Assembly (NCBI RefSeq): GCF_918697865.1
Contig: NZ_CAKKMV010000012.1
Span: forward strand, 142,161 to 206,160
Source of the DNA: Massilia sp. Bi118
GTDB lineage: Bacteria > Pseudomonadota > Gammaproteobacteria > Burkholderiales > Burkholderiaceae_D
Direction: 5' to 3'
DNA: 64,000 nucleotides
A program made the translations under genes and the position numbers. The notes beneath the pieces were generated by a model. It saw nothing but the letters and a program-made list of their open reading frames with translations, was not told the DNA's origin and did not search any database. Below are positions 17,304-27,155 of this stretch, piece by piece. Each line of letters starts with the position of its first letter. The stretch's first letter is position 1.

Positions 17304-18602
17304 TCAGAAGACGCACATCTTGTCGGCTTCTTCGCGCAGCCACGGCCGGAAATCCGGATGCGCAATCGCAATCAGCGCCTGCGCCCGCTGCTTGGCCGAC
17401 TTGCCGCGCAGCTGGGCCACGCCCCATTCCGTGACCACGTAGTTGACATCGTTCTTGCTGGTCGTGGCATGGGTGCCGGGCGAGAGCGTCGGCACGATGC
17501 GCGAGACGGTGCCGTCCCTGGCGGTCGAAGGCAGCACGATGAAGGACTTGCCGCCGCGCGAGCGGTTGGCGGCGCGCACGAAGTCGACCTGGCCGCCGGT
17601 GCCGGAATAGGGCAGGTGGCCGATGCTCTCGCTGCCGCACTGGCCCAGCAGGTCGACCTGCAGGCTGGCGTTGATCGTCACCAGCTTGTCGTTCTGGCCG
17701 GCGATGTACGGGTCGTTGGTGAAATTGGACGGGTGCATCTCCAGCATCGGGTTGTGGTGCATGAACTCGTACAGCTTGCGCGAACCGAGCGCGAAAGTGG
17801 CGACCATCTTGCCGGGCAGGAGGGTCTTTTTGCTGTTGTTGACGGCGCCGGATTCGACCAGGGTCAGGATGCCGTCGCCGATCATCTCGGTGTGGATGCC
17901 GAGGTCGCGCTTGCCAGTCAGCTGCATCACCACCGCGTCCGGAATGCCGCCGTAGCCGATCTGCAGGGTCGAGCCGTCCTCGATGTGCTCGGCCACCAGG
18001 GCGCCGATGGCTTCCTGGACCGGGCCGATCTTCGGCAGGCCGACTTCCAGGATCGGCTCCTCGTTCTCGACGATGGCCGTCACCTGCGACAGGTGGACGT
18101 GGCACTGGCCGTGGGTGAAGGGCACGTTGGGATTCACTTCGAGCACCACCACGCGCGCCCTGGCGACCGCCGCCATCGTGTAGTCGGCGCCCAGGCTGAG
18201 GGCGAAGTGGCCGGAGGCGCTCATCGGCGAAGCCATGGCGAACACGACGTCGGCGGGCATCAGGCCGCGCTCGATCAGGGCCGGGATCTCGGAAAAATAG
18301 TTGGGGATGAAGTCGCACCAGCCGCCCTGGCCGCCGGCGCGCGAGGCGCCGCCGAAGAACAGGGCGGCGTGGCGTACGTGGGGCCGACAGGCCGGGTCGA
18401 AGTAGCCGTATTTGCGCATCGCCAGGATCTGGGCGACCTTGATGTCATTGAAGCGCTGATGCTGCTCCGACAGCGCATGCAGCAGGGTGGGCGGCTCGCC
18501 GACGCCGGTCGGCACGATGATCATGTCACCGTCGAGCAAGTGGTCGAGGGCGTCGAGGGCGCTGCCGCGTTTCGACTGATACATCTCCTGCAGGTTCTGC
18601 AT
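17304..18602 (-). CDS. Acetyl-CoA hydrolase/transferase family protein
   Basis: 432-residue CoA-transferase of the acetyl-CoA hydrolase / 4-hydroxybutyrate CoA-transferase family. The GGIPDAV loop and the GQCGSESIG segment, which carries the catalytic Glu that forms the glutamyl-CoA intermediate, are visible. The C-terminus has the SPGTHATTSKNDVNYVVTEWG pattern. It probably moves CoA between acetate or short-chain acids, and the substrate cannot be fixed from sequence. It is divergent from the VOC gene, with an AGGAGACGACC ribosome site. Confidence 0.88.
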   Translation of the reverse strand: MQNLQEMYQSKRGSALDALDHLLDGDMIIVPTGVGEPPTLLHALSEQHQRFNDIKVAQILAMRKYGYFDPACRPHVRHAALFFGGASRAGGQGGWCDFIPNYFSEIPALIERGLMPADVVFAMASPMSASGHFALSLGADYTMAAVARARVVVLEVNPNVPFTHGQCHVHLSQVTAIVENEEPILEVGLPKIGPVQEAIGALVAEHIEDGSTLQIGYGGIPDAVVMQLTGKRDLGIHTEMIGDGILTLVESGAVNNSKKTLLPGKMVATFALGSRKLYEFMHHNPMLEMHPSNFTNDPYIAGQNDKLVTINASLQVDLLGQCGSESIGHLPYSGTGGQVDFVRAANRSRGGKSFIVLPSTARDGTVSRIVPTLSPGTHATTSKNDVNYVVTEWGVAQLRGKSAKQRAQALIAIAHPDFRPWLREEADKMCVF

Positions 18603-18740
18603 GGTCGTCTCCTGTCGTTTTTGTGTGATGCGCTGATGCTTTCCAGCATAGCAAACTACCTGCGGAAGATGACAGGGACCTGACAGCCTATGCTAGAGTG
18701 AAACAGTTTTAAATCGACAACTATTACAAGCGGAGATCGT

Positions 18741-19127
18741 ATGAAAAGGGTGACTGGGATAGGCGGCATTTTCTTCAACGCGAAGGACCCGGCGACGATG
18801 CGCGCCTGGTACAAGCAGCACCTCGGCATCGACGTGATGGACTGGGGCGGCACCGCCTTCAGCTGGAGCGACGACGAGGGCAAGCCGACCGGCGGCATGA
18901 CGGTCTGGTCGATCAACGGGGCCGACACCACGCTCTACGACCCCAGCAAGTCCACCTTCATGATCAACTACCGCGTGGCCGACCTGGCCGCGCTGCTGCA
19001 GGCTCTGCGCGAGGAGGGCTGCCAGGTGCTGGACAAGCTTGAAGATGGGGAATACGGCAAGTTCGGCTGGGTCATCGACCCCGAAGGCAACAAGGTCGAG
19101 CTGTGGGAGCCGCCGCCGGGGCAGTAA
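18741..19127 (+). CDS. VOC (glyoxalase/bleomycin-resistance fold) family protein
   Basis: 128 residues with the vicinal-oxygen-chelate beta-alpha-beta-beta-beta repeats: an N-terminal GIGGIFFNAKDPATMRAWY half, and a C-terminal half ending in DPEGNKVELWEP, which carries the usual metal-ligand Glu. Small VOC proteins of this type are mostly of unknown substrate. It lies alone between divergent and downstream genes. Confidence 0.82.
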   Translation: MKRVTGIGGIFFNAKDPATMRAWYKQHLGIDVMDWGGTAFSWSDDEGKPTGGMTVWSINGADTTLYDPSKSTFMINYRVADLAALLQALREEGCQVLDKLEDGEYGKFGWVIDPEGNKVELWEPPPGQ

Positions 19128-19212
19128 GCCTTCACGCCGGGGGAGGACAGGCGCGCGCCCTCCGCCCCCGCAGCGGCCGATAATGGACTCATCCAGCTTA
19201 ACGAGGTGAGCC

Positions 19213-19998
19213 ATGAGACAGTTCCTCATCCCCGGCGCCATGGCGCTGTCCGCGCTGCTTGCCGGCACGGCCGCCCAGGCGCGTCAAACCCAGGCGCAGC
19301 CGCAAGTCCAAACCCCACAGCAAACCCAGCAGGCAAACCAGGCCCGCCAGCAGGCCGAATCCTTCCTGCGCAAGGAGGAATCCGCCGCCACCGGGCGCCA
19401 GACCCAGAGCACCGACCGCGCCAACCAGGACGCCACCGTCGCCGACGAAGCCGCCGGCCACAGCGATGCCGCCCGGCCCGCGCGCAGCACGAGCCCTAAC
19501 GCGCTCCCGCCATCCACGCGGCCGAGCGGCAGTACGCAGGTGCCCAGCTACGGCCCGGTACTGAACCCGCGCCAGCCGCAGGCCGCCGATCCGGCGCGCA
19601 AGGACCCGGCCGAGGTCCACGACGAGACCGACAGCCTGACGCGCGAGGCGCCGCCCCCGCAGTCGCAGCCGCCATCGCAGCAGCCGAAGCCGAAGCAGCA
19701 GAAGCAGGCCAGGCAGGCCCCGCGCCGGCGCGAAGCCTGGCAGCCGGCGGGTCCGCTGGCGCCGCGTCCGCTGAGCGGCAACGAGGCCGCGGCGATCGGT
19801 TATGGCGCCGTCCCGGTGCCGGCGCCGGCCCAGGCGCCCCAGCCGGTGCTGCCGAGTACGACGCTGCTGAATTCCTGCGTCGGCGGCGCCTGCCGCGATG
19901 CTGCCGGCGCCACCTACAACCTCGGCACCACCGGGTCCGGCGTCAACAGCGCGGGACGGCCATGCACCCGTAATGGCGCGACCGTCCAGTGCTTGTAA
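19213..19998 (+). CDS. Secreted Gln/Pro-rich low-complexity protein
   Basis: 261 residues. An N-terminal signal peptide (cleavage after AAQA) leads into a Gln-rich then Pro/Arg-rich region (about 25-190) with low complexity, and a small Cys-containing C-terminal region with NSCVGGACRDAAG and a final RPCTRNGATVQCL. The four Cys could form two disulfides. I know no function. The C-terminal part looks like a small secreted domain seen in other Oxalobacteraceae proteins, but I cannot name it. Confidence 0.65.
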   Translation: MRQFLIPGAMALSALLAGTAAQARQTQAQPQVQTPQQTQQANQARQQAESFLRKEESAATGRQTQSTDRANQDATVADEAAGHSDAARPARSTSPNALPPSTRPSGSTQVPSYGPVLNPRQPQAADPARKDPAEVHDETDSLTREAPPPQSQPPSQQPKPKQQKQARQAPRRREAWQPAGPLAPRPLSGNEAAAIGYGAVPVPAPAQAPQPVLPSTTLLNSCVGGACRDAAGATYNLGTTGSGVNSAGRPCTRNGATVQCL

Positions 19999-20024
19999 AC
20001 ATGGCGTTGCGGGCTGAAGCTCGC

Positions 20025-20056
20025 TACAATCCGGGAGTTGACGTTTACGTAAACGT
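20025..20056 (+). promoter_or_regulatory. LiuR-like operator and -10 element upstream of the SDR gene
   Basis: A perfect 16-bp palindrome ACGTTTACGTAAACGT at 20041-20056 lies just after a TACAAT hexamer (20025-20030), so a bound repressor would sit over the transcription start. The sequence resembles the operators of MerR-family LiuR regulators of branched-chain amino-acid and fatty-acid catabolism, consistent with the downstream dehydrogenase. No such regulator gene is in the window. Confidence 0.55.
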
Positions 20057-20089
20057 TAGAACCATCCAATACCCGGAGGAGACAGCAGC

Positions 20090-20857
20090 ATGCAGATTCA
20101 GAACAATGTATTCATCGTCACCGGCGGCGCGTCGGGCCTGGGCGCCGCCACCGCGCGCATGATCGTGGACGCCGGCGGCATGGTCGTGCTGGCCGATGTG
20201 CAGGCGGAAGCCGGCGAGAAGCTGGCCGCCGAGCTGGGCGCCGGCAAGGCCCGTTTCGTGAAGTGCGACGTGACCTCGGAAGCAGATGGCATGGCCGTGG
20301 TCGAAGCGGCCACCGCCATGGGCACGGTCCGCGGCCTGGTCAACTGCGCCGGCGTGGCGCCGGCCATCAAGACCGTCGGCAAGGACGGCCCGCACCCGCT
20401 GGACGCCTTCCAGCGCGCGATCAACATCAACCTGGTCGGCACCTTCAACATGTGCCGCCTGGCGGCCGACGCCATGGGCAAGACCGAAGGCCTGGAGCAC
20501 GGCGAGCGCGGCGTGATCATCAACACCGCCTCGGTTGCGGCCTTCGACGGCCAGATCGGCCAGGCCGCCTATGGCGCCTCGAAGGCCGGCGTGGCAGGCA
20601 TGACGCTGCCGATGGCGCGCGACCTGTCGCGCAGCGGCATTCGCGTGATGACCATCGCCCCGGGCATCTTCGAGACCCCGATGCTGATGGGCATGCCGCA
20701 GGAAGTGCGCGACGCGCTCGGCAAGATGGTCCCGTTCCCCCAGCGTCTGGGCATGCCGGGCGAATACGCCCACCTGGCGAAGACCATCATCGAAAACACG
20801 ATGCTGAACGGCGAAACCATCCGCCTGGATGGCGCGATCCGCATGCAGCCGAAGTAA
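20090..20857 (+). CDS. 3-hydroxyacyl-CoA dehydrogenase type 2 (SDR family)
   Basis: 255-residue SDR of the HSD17B10-like group. [10 protein letters not shown] at 11-20 binds [11 protein letters not shown] lies near 85, catalytic Tyr/Lys are in YGASKAG near 165, and the [12 protein letters not shown] loop is typical of type 2 3-hydroxyacyl-CoA dehydrogenases. It probably acts in isoleucine or fatty-acid breakdown, which fits the LiuR-like operator. GGAGGAGA precedes the ATG. A terminator hairpin follows. Confidence 0.88.
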   Translation: MQIQNNVFIVTGGASGLGAATARMIVDAGGMVVLADVQAEAGEKLAAELGAGKARFVKCDVTSEADGMAVVEAATAMGTVRGLVNCAGVAPAIKTVGKDGPHPLDAFQRAININLVGTFNMCRLAADAMGKTEGLEHGERGVIINTASVAAFDGQIGQAAYGASKAGVAGMTLPMARDLSRSGIRVMTIAPGIFETPMLMGMPQEVRDALGKMVPFPQRLGMPGEYAHLAKTIIENTMLNGETIRLDGAIRMQPK

Positions 20858-20907
20858 GCCTGCATGTGAGCGCTTTGCCAATTTAGGGTAGGATGCTCCG
20901 TGATATC

Positions 20908-20952
20908 GGGCGCGCAGGTCGGCCACATCGCCGGCCGCGCGCCCTGTTTTTT
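20908..20952 (+). terminator. Terminator-like hairpin just before ggt
   Basis: GGGCGCGC (20908-20915) pairs with GCGCGCCC (20937-20944), with further inner GC pairing, followed by TGTTTTTT. It ends 12 bp before the ggt ATG, so it either stops the dehydrogenase transcript or acts on a ggt leader. Confidence 0.6.
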
Positions 20953-20964
20953 CCGGAGAACCGA

Positions 20965-22746
20965 ATGACCCTGAAGCTGCTTGCCCTTGCCGCCGTCCTG
21001 GCCGGCACCCAGATCCAAGTCCCCGTCCTCGCCCAGGACTCGCTCCAGAAATCCCCCGAGGCCGGCACCGGTTTCACCGAAAAAGCCGGCTGGGCCGCGC
21101 GCAAGTACATGGTCGCGGCCGCCAATCCGCTGGCGGTCGAGGCGGGTTACGAAATGCTGAAGCAGGGCGGCACGGCAATCGACGCCGGCATCGCGTCCCA
21201 GCTGGTGCTGACCCTGGTCGAGCCGCAGTCGTCCGGCATCGGCGGCGGCGCCTTCCTGATGTATTACGACGGCAAGAAGGTGCAGGCCTACGACGGCCGC
21301 GAGACCGCGCCTTCAAAGGCCGACGAGCACCTGTTCCAGCATCCGGATGGCACGCCGCTGTCGCGCACCGAGGGTATCGTCGGCGGCCGTTCTACCGGCG
21401 CGCCGGGCGTGCTGCGCATGATGGAACTGGCCCACCGCCAGCACGGCAAGCTGCCCTGGAAGACCCTGTTCGGGCCGGCAATCCGCCTGTCCGAGAACGG
21501 TTTCAAGGTCAGCCCGCGCCTGAACGGCCTGCTGGCCTGGGATCCCTACATCCGCAAGGACCCGGCCGCGCGCGCCTATTTTTACGGCCCGGACGGCAAG
21601 CCGCGTCCGGTCGGCTATCTGCTGAAGAACCCGGAGCTGGCCAAGACCCTGCGCGAGATCGCCGAGGGCGGCGCCGAGGTCTTCTATAAAGGCCGGATCG
21701 CGCGCGACATCGAGGCCAAGGTCAGGAGCCACCCGACCAATCCGGGCCTGCTCACCGCCGCCGACATCGCCGCCTATCAGCCCAAGCTGCGCGAGCCGGT
21801 CTGCAACGATTACCGCAGCTACACCGTGTGCGGTATGCCGCCGCCGTCCTCGGGCGGCATCGCCGTGGCCCAGATGCTGGGCATGTTCGAGACCCGCGAC
21901 ATGAAGGCGCTGGCGCCAAGCAAGGGCATCCCGGGCGCCGACGCGGTGCACGTGTTCTCGGAAGTCGGGCGCCTGGCCTATGCCGACCGCGACCGCTACG
22001 CCGCCGACACCGACTTCGTGCCGCTGCCGGGTCGCGGCATCCCGGCCCTGCTGGACAAGAACTACCTGGCCAGGCGCGCCAGCCTGATCGGGCCGCGCTC
22101 GATGGGCAAGGCAGAAGCCGGCAACCCGCCGGGTGTCGAGACCGCCTGGAACTGGGGCCTGGACAATTCGATCGAAGCCCACTCGACCTCGCACATCGTG
22201 GCGGTCGACCAGTACGGCGCCGGCCTGTCGATGACCACCAGCGTCGAGGATGCCTTCGGCTCGCGCCAGATGGTCGACGGCTTCATCCTCAACAACCAGC
22301 TGACCGACTTTTCCTTCGACTCGAAGGATGCCAGCGGCCCGATCGCCAACCGCGTCGAGCCGGGCAAGCGGCCGCGCAGCGCGATGAGCCCGACCATCGT
22401 CTTCGACAAGAAGACCGGCCGCTTCGTCGAGGCGATCGGTTCGCCGGGCGGCCCGCTGATCATCAACTACGTGGCCAAGGTCCTGGTCGGCACCCTCGAC
22501 TGGGGCCTGAACATGCAGGAGGCGATCGCCTTGCCGAACTTCGGCAGCCGCAACGGTCCGACCGAGCTCGAAGCAGGGCGCTTCCCCTCCGCGACCATCG
22601 AGCAGTTGAAGGCCCGCGGGCATGCCATCCGCATCGGCGAACAGACCTCCGGCCTGCAGGGCATCGAGCGCATGGATATCCATGGCGTGTCGCTGTGGTT
22701 CGGCGGCGCCGATCCGCGCCGCGAAGGTGTGGCAAAAGGCGACTAA
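20965..22746 (+). CDS. ggt: Gamma-glutamyltransferase
   Basis: 593-residue periplasmic enzyme of glutathione catabolism, made as a proenzyme that self-cleaves. A signal peptide (about 1-23) is followed by the large-subunit domain with SGIGGGAFLMYYDG and GRSTGAPGV. The predicted cleavage and nucleophile residue is T408 in HSTSHIVAVDQYG, followed by SMTTSVEDAFG, PRSAMSPTIVF and SPGGPLIINY in the small subunit. CCGGAGAA lies before the ATG; the frame extends upstream through the terminator hairpin and is not coding there. Confidence 0.93.
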   Translation: MTLKLLALAAVLAGTQIQVPVLAQDSLQKSPEAGTGFTEKAGWAARKYMVAAANPLAVEAGYEMLKQGGTAIDAGIASQLVLTLVEPQSSGIGGGAFLMYYDGKKVQAYDGRETAPSKADEHLFQHPDGTPLSRTEGIVGGRSTGAPGVLRMMELAHRQHGKLPWKTLFGPAIRLSENGFKVSPRLNGLLAWDPYIRKDPAARAYFYGPDGKPRPVGYLLKNPELAKTLREIAEGGAEVFYKGRIARDIEAKVRSHPTNPGLLTAADIAAYQPKLREPVCNDYRSYTVCGMPPPSSGGIAVAQMLGMFETRDMKALAPSKGIPGADAVHVFSEVGRLAYADRDRYAADTDFVPLPGRGIPALLDKNYLARRASLIGPRSMGKAEAGNPPGVETAWNWGLDNSIEAHSTSHIVAVDQYGAGLSMTTSVEDAFGSRQMVDGFILNNQLTDFSFDSKDASGPIANRVEPGKRPRSAMSPTIVFDKKTGRFVEAIGSPGGPLIINYVAKVLVGTLDWGLNMQEAIALPNFGSRNGPTELEAGRFPSATIEQLKARGHAIRIGEQTSGLQGIERMDIHGVSLWFGGADPRREGVAKGD

Positions 22747-22770
22747 AGCGATGGCAAAAGACTAATTATT

Positions 22771-22810
22771 CCACTCGGTAGGGTCAGAGTTTGTTACTCT
22801 TGCCGAGTGG
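22771..22810 (+). other. Inverted repeat between ggt and the hybrid kinase
   Basis: CCACTCGG (22771-22778) and CCGAGTGG (22803-22810) form an 8-bp perfect inverted repeat around 24 bases. It overlaps a possible GTG start at 22807, which it would occlude in RNA. It could be an operator, a leader hairpin or a weak terminator. Confidence 0.4.
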
Positions 22811-22827
22811 ATATTAAACAAGACTTC

Positions 22828-25800
22828 ATGGGGCGCTTGCTGCAGCGCCTTTGCTCGTTGCTGGTGCTTGCGCTGGCCTGCCTGCTGGGCGGGTCGGCGC
22901 TCGCCGCGCCGGCGCCGACCCTGCGCTTCGAGCACCTGTCCGTGGAGGACGGCCTGGCCCAGGAATCGGTGCTGGCGATCGTCCAAGACCGCGACGGTTT
23001 CATGTGGTTCGGCACCCAGTCGGGCCTGTCGCGCTACGACGGCTATCGCTTCACCAATTTCCGCAACGTGGTCGGCGATCCGACGTCGCTGCCCAACAAC
23101 TGGGTGCGCGTGCTGTATGCCGACCGCAAGGGAAGGCTGTGGATCGGCACCGACGGCGGCCTTGCGCTCTACCATCCGGAGAGCGGCAGCTTTTCGAATT
23201 ATCTTCCCGACGAGCCGGCCAAGCGCGGCAACGGCAACCGCCACATCCGCGCCATCGCTGACGACGGCAAGGAAGGGCTGTGGCTGGCCACCGGCGACGG
23301 CCTGCAGCACTTCGACATCGCCACCAAGCGCTTCGCCACCTGGCACCACGTGCCCGGCGTGACCGACAGCCTGGTTTCCGACAAGCTGACTTCGCTGGCG
23401 CTGGCGCCGGACGGCCGCCTGTGGATCGGCAGCATGAGCGGGCTGGACAGCCTGGCGCCGGACCTGATGCGCTTCAGCCACCACCCGTCCCCGCAGGGCG
23501 GCAAGTTCGACGCGGTGCAGACCCTGCTGCTGGATGCCAGCAAGCGCCTGTGGATCGGCAGCCTGGCCGGCCTCGAGCGCCGCGCGCTGGACCAGCCGGA
23601 CAGCGTCACCCGCTTCGACGAGGCGGAAGGCATGCCGCACGGCGATATCGGCATTCTGTACCAGGACGCCCAGCGCCAGGTCTGGGTCGGCACCCACGAC
23701 CGCGGCCTGTACCGCTGGCTGCCCGCGGCCAGCCGCTTCGAGCATTATCCGCACCGCATCACCGACCAGTACAGCCTGGGCGACAACCAGGTCTCGGCCC
23801 TGTACGGCGACCGGGTCGGCACCTTCTGGGTCGGCACCTGGTCCAACGGCGTCTCGCGCGCCGACCTCGGCGGCGGCGGCTTCGCCCGCATCAAGCGCGG
23901 CCCGGACCTGCCTGCCACGCTCAACGACAACAAGGTGCGCGGCATCGCCTGGGACGGCGCCGGCAAGCTGTGGCTGGCCAGCAGCGGTGGCCTGCATCAT
24001 TTCGATCCGGCGACAGGGCAGGAGAAGACCTACCGCCTGGCGGCCGGGTCCGACGCGGCCTCGGAAACCACGGCCTACGCGGTGGCCCCGGCGCCGGACG
24101 GCACGCTGTGGGTGGGCGCGCAGAACGGCCTGATCCGCTTCGACCCGAAGAGCGGCCGGATGACCCGCCGCCAGCTGGTGCCGGGCGACGTCGACGCCAA
24201 CTACGTGCGCAACCTGATGCTGGCGCACGACGGCATGCTGTGGATCGCCACCCGCGGTGGCCTGCACAGTCTCGACCCCAGGACCGGCAAGCTGAGCACC
24301 TGGCAGCACGATCCGGCGGTGGGCGCGAGCCTGGCCGACAACGTGGTGCGGCCGATGCTGGAAGACCGCGAAGGCCGGCTGTGGATCGGCACCTTCGACG
24401 GCCTCGACCTGCTCGACCGCGCGACCGGCAAGTTCCGCCACTTCCGCCACGATCCGAACGACCCCACCAGCCTCAGTCACGACGAGGTCCATTACCTGAT
24501 GGAGGACCGCCACGGCACCCTGTGGGTCGGCACCGCGGTCGGCGTGAACAAGATGGTGATCGGCAGCGACGGCACCCCGCGCTTCCAGCGCTACACCAGC
24601 GCCGACGGCCTGGTCGACGATGCGGTGGCGGCGATGCTGGAAGACCAGGACGGCCAGATCTGGGTCAGCACCTCCAGCAATATCGCGCGGCTGGACCCGG
24701 TCAGCGGCAGCTGGCGCCTCTACGACGCCGCCGACGGCACCATCGAGGGCGCCTATTTCGACGCATCATGCCTGCGCGCGCCCGACGGCACGCTGTACTT
24801 CGGCGGCATGAACGGCATCACCGCCTTCCATCCGCGCGCGCTGCACGACAACCTGATCGCGCCGCGCGCCGTGATCACCGGCCTGCGCATCTTTGGCGAG
24901 CCGGTGCAGAAGCGCCATCCGGGCCTGGTCTCGTGGCCGATCGAACGCGCGGCCGGGATCACGCTGTCCGCGTCGGACGCCGTGTTCTCGCTGGAGTTCT
25001 CGGCGCTGCATTTCGCGGCGCCGCAGCGCAACCGCTTCGCCTACCGCCTGGCCGGCTTCGACCAGGACTGGACCGCCGCCGACGCCGGCAAGCGCTTCGC
25101 CACCTACACCAACCTCGACCCGGGCCACTACACCTTCCAGGTGCGCGCCGCCAACAAGGACGGGGTCTGGAGCGATGCCCCGGCCAGTTTCGAGATCACG
25201 GTGCTGCCGCCGTACTGGAAGACCTGGTGGTTCCGCGCCCTGGTCGCGCTGCTGGTGGTGGGCATCGGCTACGGCATCTTCCGCATCCGCGTGGACGGAC
25301 TGCGGCGCCAGAAGGACCAGCTCGAGGTCCAGGTCAGCGCCCGTACCGAGCGCATCGAGCAGCAGAACCGCCTGCTCGAGCACCAGACCGCCGAGCTGCG
25401 CGAGCAGCAGCGCCAGGTGCGCCGCCGTACCGACGAGCTGGCGCGCGCCAACGGCGCCCTGCAGGAAAACGAGGAGCGCCTGTACCAGGCCAAGCGGCGC
25501 GCCGAAGATGCGACGCGCCAGAAGTCCGAGTTCCTGGCCAACATGAGCCACGAGATGCGCACCCCGCTGGCCGGCGTGATCGGCATGCTCGGCTTTGCGC
25601 TGCGCGACGGCCAGCTGAAGGATTCCACGCGCGAGCAGATCCTGCGCGGCCAGGCCAACGCCCAGTCGCTGCTGGCGATCATCAACGACCTGCTGGACTT
25701 CTCGAAGATCGAGGCCGGCAAGCTGACCATCGAGAACATCGACTTCGCCCTCGATGAAAGCATTGGCCACGTCGTGACCCTGTTCGAAGAGCAGGCCGGC

Positions 25801-27090
25801 GCCCACAGCGTGGGCTTCGCGGTCCACCTCGACCAGGACCTGCCGCGCTTCGTGGTGGGCGATCCGACCCGCCTGCGCCAGGTGCTGGTCAACCTGGTCG
25901 GCAATGCGTTCAAGTTCACCGAGAACGGCACCGTCACGGTGCGGGTCGAGCGCCGCCCGGAAGACCAGACGGACGCCCAGGGCCGCAACATGATCCGCTT
26001 CTCGGTCGAGGACACTGGCATCGGCATCGAGCCGGATGCGCTGCCGCGCCTGTTCCAGCAGTTCGAGCAGGCCGACGCCACCACCACCCGCCGCTACGGC
26101 GGCACCGGCCTGGGCCTGGCGATCTGCCGCCAGCTGGTGGAGCTGATGGGCGGGGCTATCGGCGCCGCCAGCACGCCGGGCGAAGGCTCGACCTTCAGCT
26201 TCGTGCTGCCGCTGGCCGACGGCGTACAGCCGCCGGTGGTGGAGCAGGTGCCGCTCGAGCCGCATACGCACCGCCTGCGCGTGCTGTGCGCCGAGGATTA
26301 CCCGACCAACCAGATCATCGTGCGCACCATGCTGGAAGAGCTGGGCCACCAGGTGGACGTGGTCGACAACGGCGCGCTTGCCGTGGCGGCCTGCGCGCGC
26401 ACCCGCTACGACCTGATCCTGATGGACGGCCGCATGCCGGAGATGGACGGCGCCACCGCCACCCGCCTGATCCGCGCCGGCGGCCCGATCGAGGCCCCGG
26501 TGCTGGACCAGAGCCTGATGATCGTGGCCCTGACCGCCAACGCCAGCGAGGAAGACCGCTCGCGCTACCTGGCCTGCGGCATGGACGCCTTCCTCACCAA
26601 GCCGATCGACGACGCCCATCTGCACTTCCACCTGAGCCGCGCGATCGAGCGCCAGCTGCAACGCGGCATCGCGCTGCAGCCCATGGTGCCGCCTGAAGTG
26701 CGCGGCCCGGCCATGCCGAGCACGGCCGACCTCGATGCGATGTTCGGTGTGGTCAGCGGCCCGCCGGCCTCGCCGCAGGCGCCGGACGTGCCGCCGCGCT
26801 ACGGCCGCCGCGCCACCGACCTGAAGGGGCGGATGCGCGCCGCCTTCGCCGCCGACCTGCCGCGCCGCCGCGGCGAGCTCGATGCGGCGCTGGCGGCCGG
26901 CGACCTCGACACCTGCGGCCGCTTGCTGCACGGCATGCGGGGCAGCGCCGGCTACCTCGGTGAAGCCGAGCTGCACCAGCTTTGTACCGAACTCGAGCGC
27001 GACGCCGACAACGGCCGCCTGGACCAGCTCAAGACGCGCCTGCCCAGGTTATTGAACATGCTGGCCCGTTTCGAAGAAACCACAGCCTAA
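22828..27090 (+). CDS. Two-component hybrid sensor kinase with periplasmic propeller, receiver and HPt domains
   Basis: 1420-residue one-protein phosphorelay. A signal peptide ends near ALAAP. A periplasmic beta-propeller of repeated LWIGT..GL.R.D units runs from about 25 to 715, then a Y_Y_Y domain (about 725-790), a membrane helix (about 799-820) and a coiled coil. HisKA with H908 (MSHEMRTP) and a HATPase domain ([13 protein letters not shown]) follow, then a receiver with D1200 ([11 protein letters not shown]) and a C-terminal HPt with H1368 ([13 protein letters not shown]). The architecture matches the carbohydrate-responsive hybrid sensor group. Neither start has a clear SD; the ATG at 22828 is preferred over GTG at 22807. 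Confidence 0.87.
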   Translation: MGRLLQRLCSLLVLALACLLGGSALAAPAPTLRFEHLSVEDGLAQESVLAIVQDRDGFMWFGTQSGLSRYDGYRFTNFRNVVGDPTSLPNNWVRVLYADRKGRLWIGTDGGLALYHPESGSFSNYLPDEPAKRGNGNRHIRAIADDGKEGLWLATGDGLQHFDIATKRFATWHHVPGVTDSLVSDKLTSLALAPDGRLWIGSMSGLDSLAPDLMRFSHHPSPQGGKFDAVQTLLLDASKRLWIGSLAGLERRALDQPDSVTRFDEAEGMPHGDIGILYQDAQRQVWVGTHDRGLYRWLPAASRFEHYPHRITDQYSLGDNQVSALYGDRVGTFWVGTWSNGVSRADLGGGGFARIKRGPDLPATLNDNKVRGIAWDGAGKLWLASSGGLHHFDPATGQEKTYRLAAGSDAASETTAYAVAPAPDGTLWVGAQNGLIRFDPKSGRMTRRQLVPGDVDANYVRNLMLAHDGMLWIATRGGLHSLDPRTGKLSTWQHDPAVGASLADNVVRPMLEDREGRLWIGTFDGLDLLDRATGKFRHFRHDPNDPTSLSHDEVHYLMEDRHGTLWVGTAVGVNKMVIGSDGTPRFQRYTSADGLVDDAVAAMLEDQDGQIWVSTSSNIARLDPVSGSWRLYDAADGTIEGAYFDASCLRAPDGTLYFGGMNGITAFHPRALHDNLIAPRAVITGLRIFGEPVQKRHPGLVSWPIERAAGITLSASDAVFSLEFSALHFAAPQRNRFAYRLAGFDQDWTAADAGKRFATYTNLDPGHYTFQVRAANKDGVWSDAPASFEITVLPPYWKTWWFRALVALLVVGIGYGIFRIRVDGLRRQKDQLEVQVSARTERIEQQNRLLEHQTAELREQQRQVRRRTDELARANGALQENEERLYQAKRRAEDATRQKSEFLANMSHEMRTPLAGVIGMLGFALRDGQLKDSTREQILRGQANAQSLLAIINDLLDFSKIEAGKLTIENIDFALDESIGHVVTLFEEQAGAHSVGFAVHLDQDLPRFVVGDPTRLRQVLVNLVGNAFKFTENGTVTVRVERRPEDQTDAQGRNMIRFSVEDTGIGIEPDALPRLFQQFEQADATTTRRYGGTGLGLAICRQLVELMGGAIGAASTPGEGSTFSFVLPLADGVQPPVVEQVPLEPHTHRLRVLCAEDYPTNQIIVRTMLEELGHQVDVVDNGALAVAACARTRYDLILMDGRMPEMDGATATRLIRAGGPIEAPVLDQSLMIVALTANASEEDRSRYLACGMDAFLTKPIDDAHLHFHLSRAIERQLQRGIALQPMVPPEVRGPAMPSTADLDAMFGVVSGPPASPQAPDVPPRYGRRATDLKGRMRAAFAADLPRRRGELDAALAAGDLDTCGRLLHGMRGSAGYLGEAELHQLCTELERDADNGRLDQLKTRLPRLLNMLARFEETTA

Positions 27091-27113
27091 ATCGTGCGCA
27101 CCGGCGTGCTCTG

Positions 27114-27119
27114 TATAAT
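27114..27119 (+). promoter_or_regulatory. Likely -10 element for the response regulator gene
   Basis: A perfect TATAAT in CTGTATAATTTG lies 37 bp before the GTG start, in the short gap after the hybrid kinase. A clear -35 hexamer is not visible 17 bp upstream (ATCGTG). Confidence 0.5.
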
Positions 27120-27155
27120 TTGCTTCATAACAATAGTGAGATCGGCGGAGGCGCG

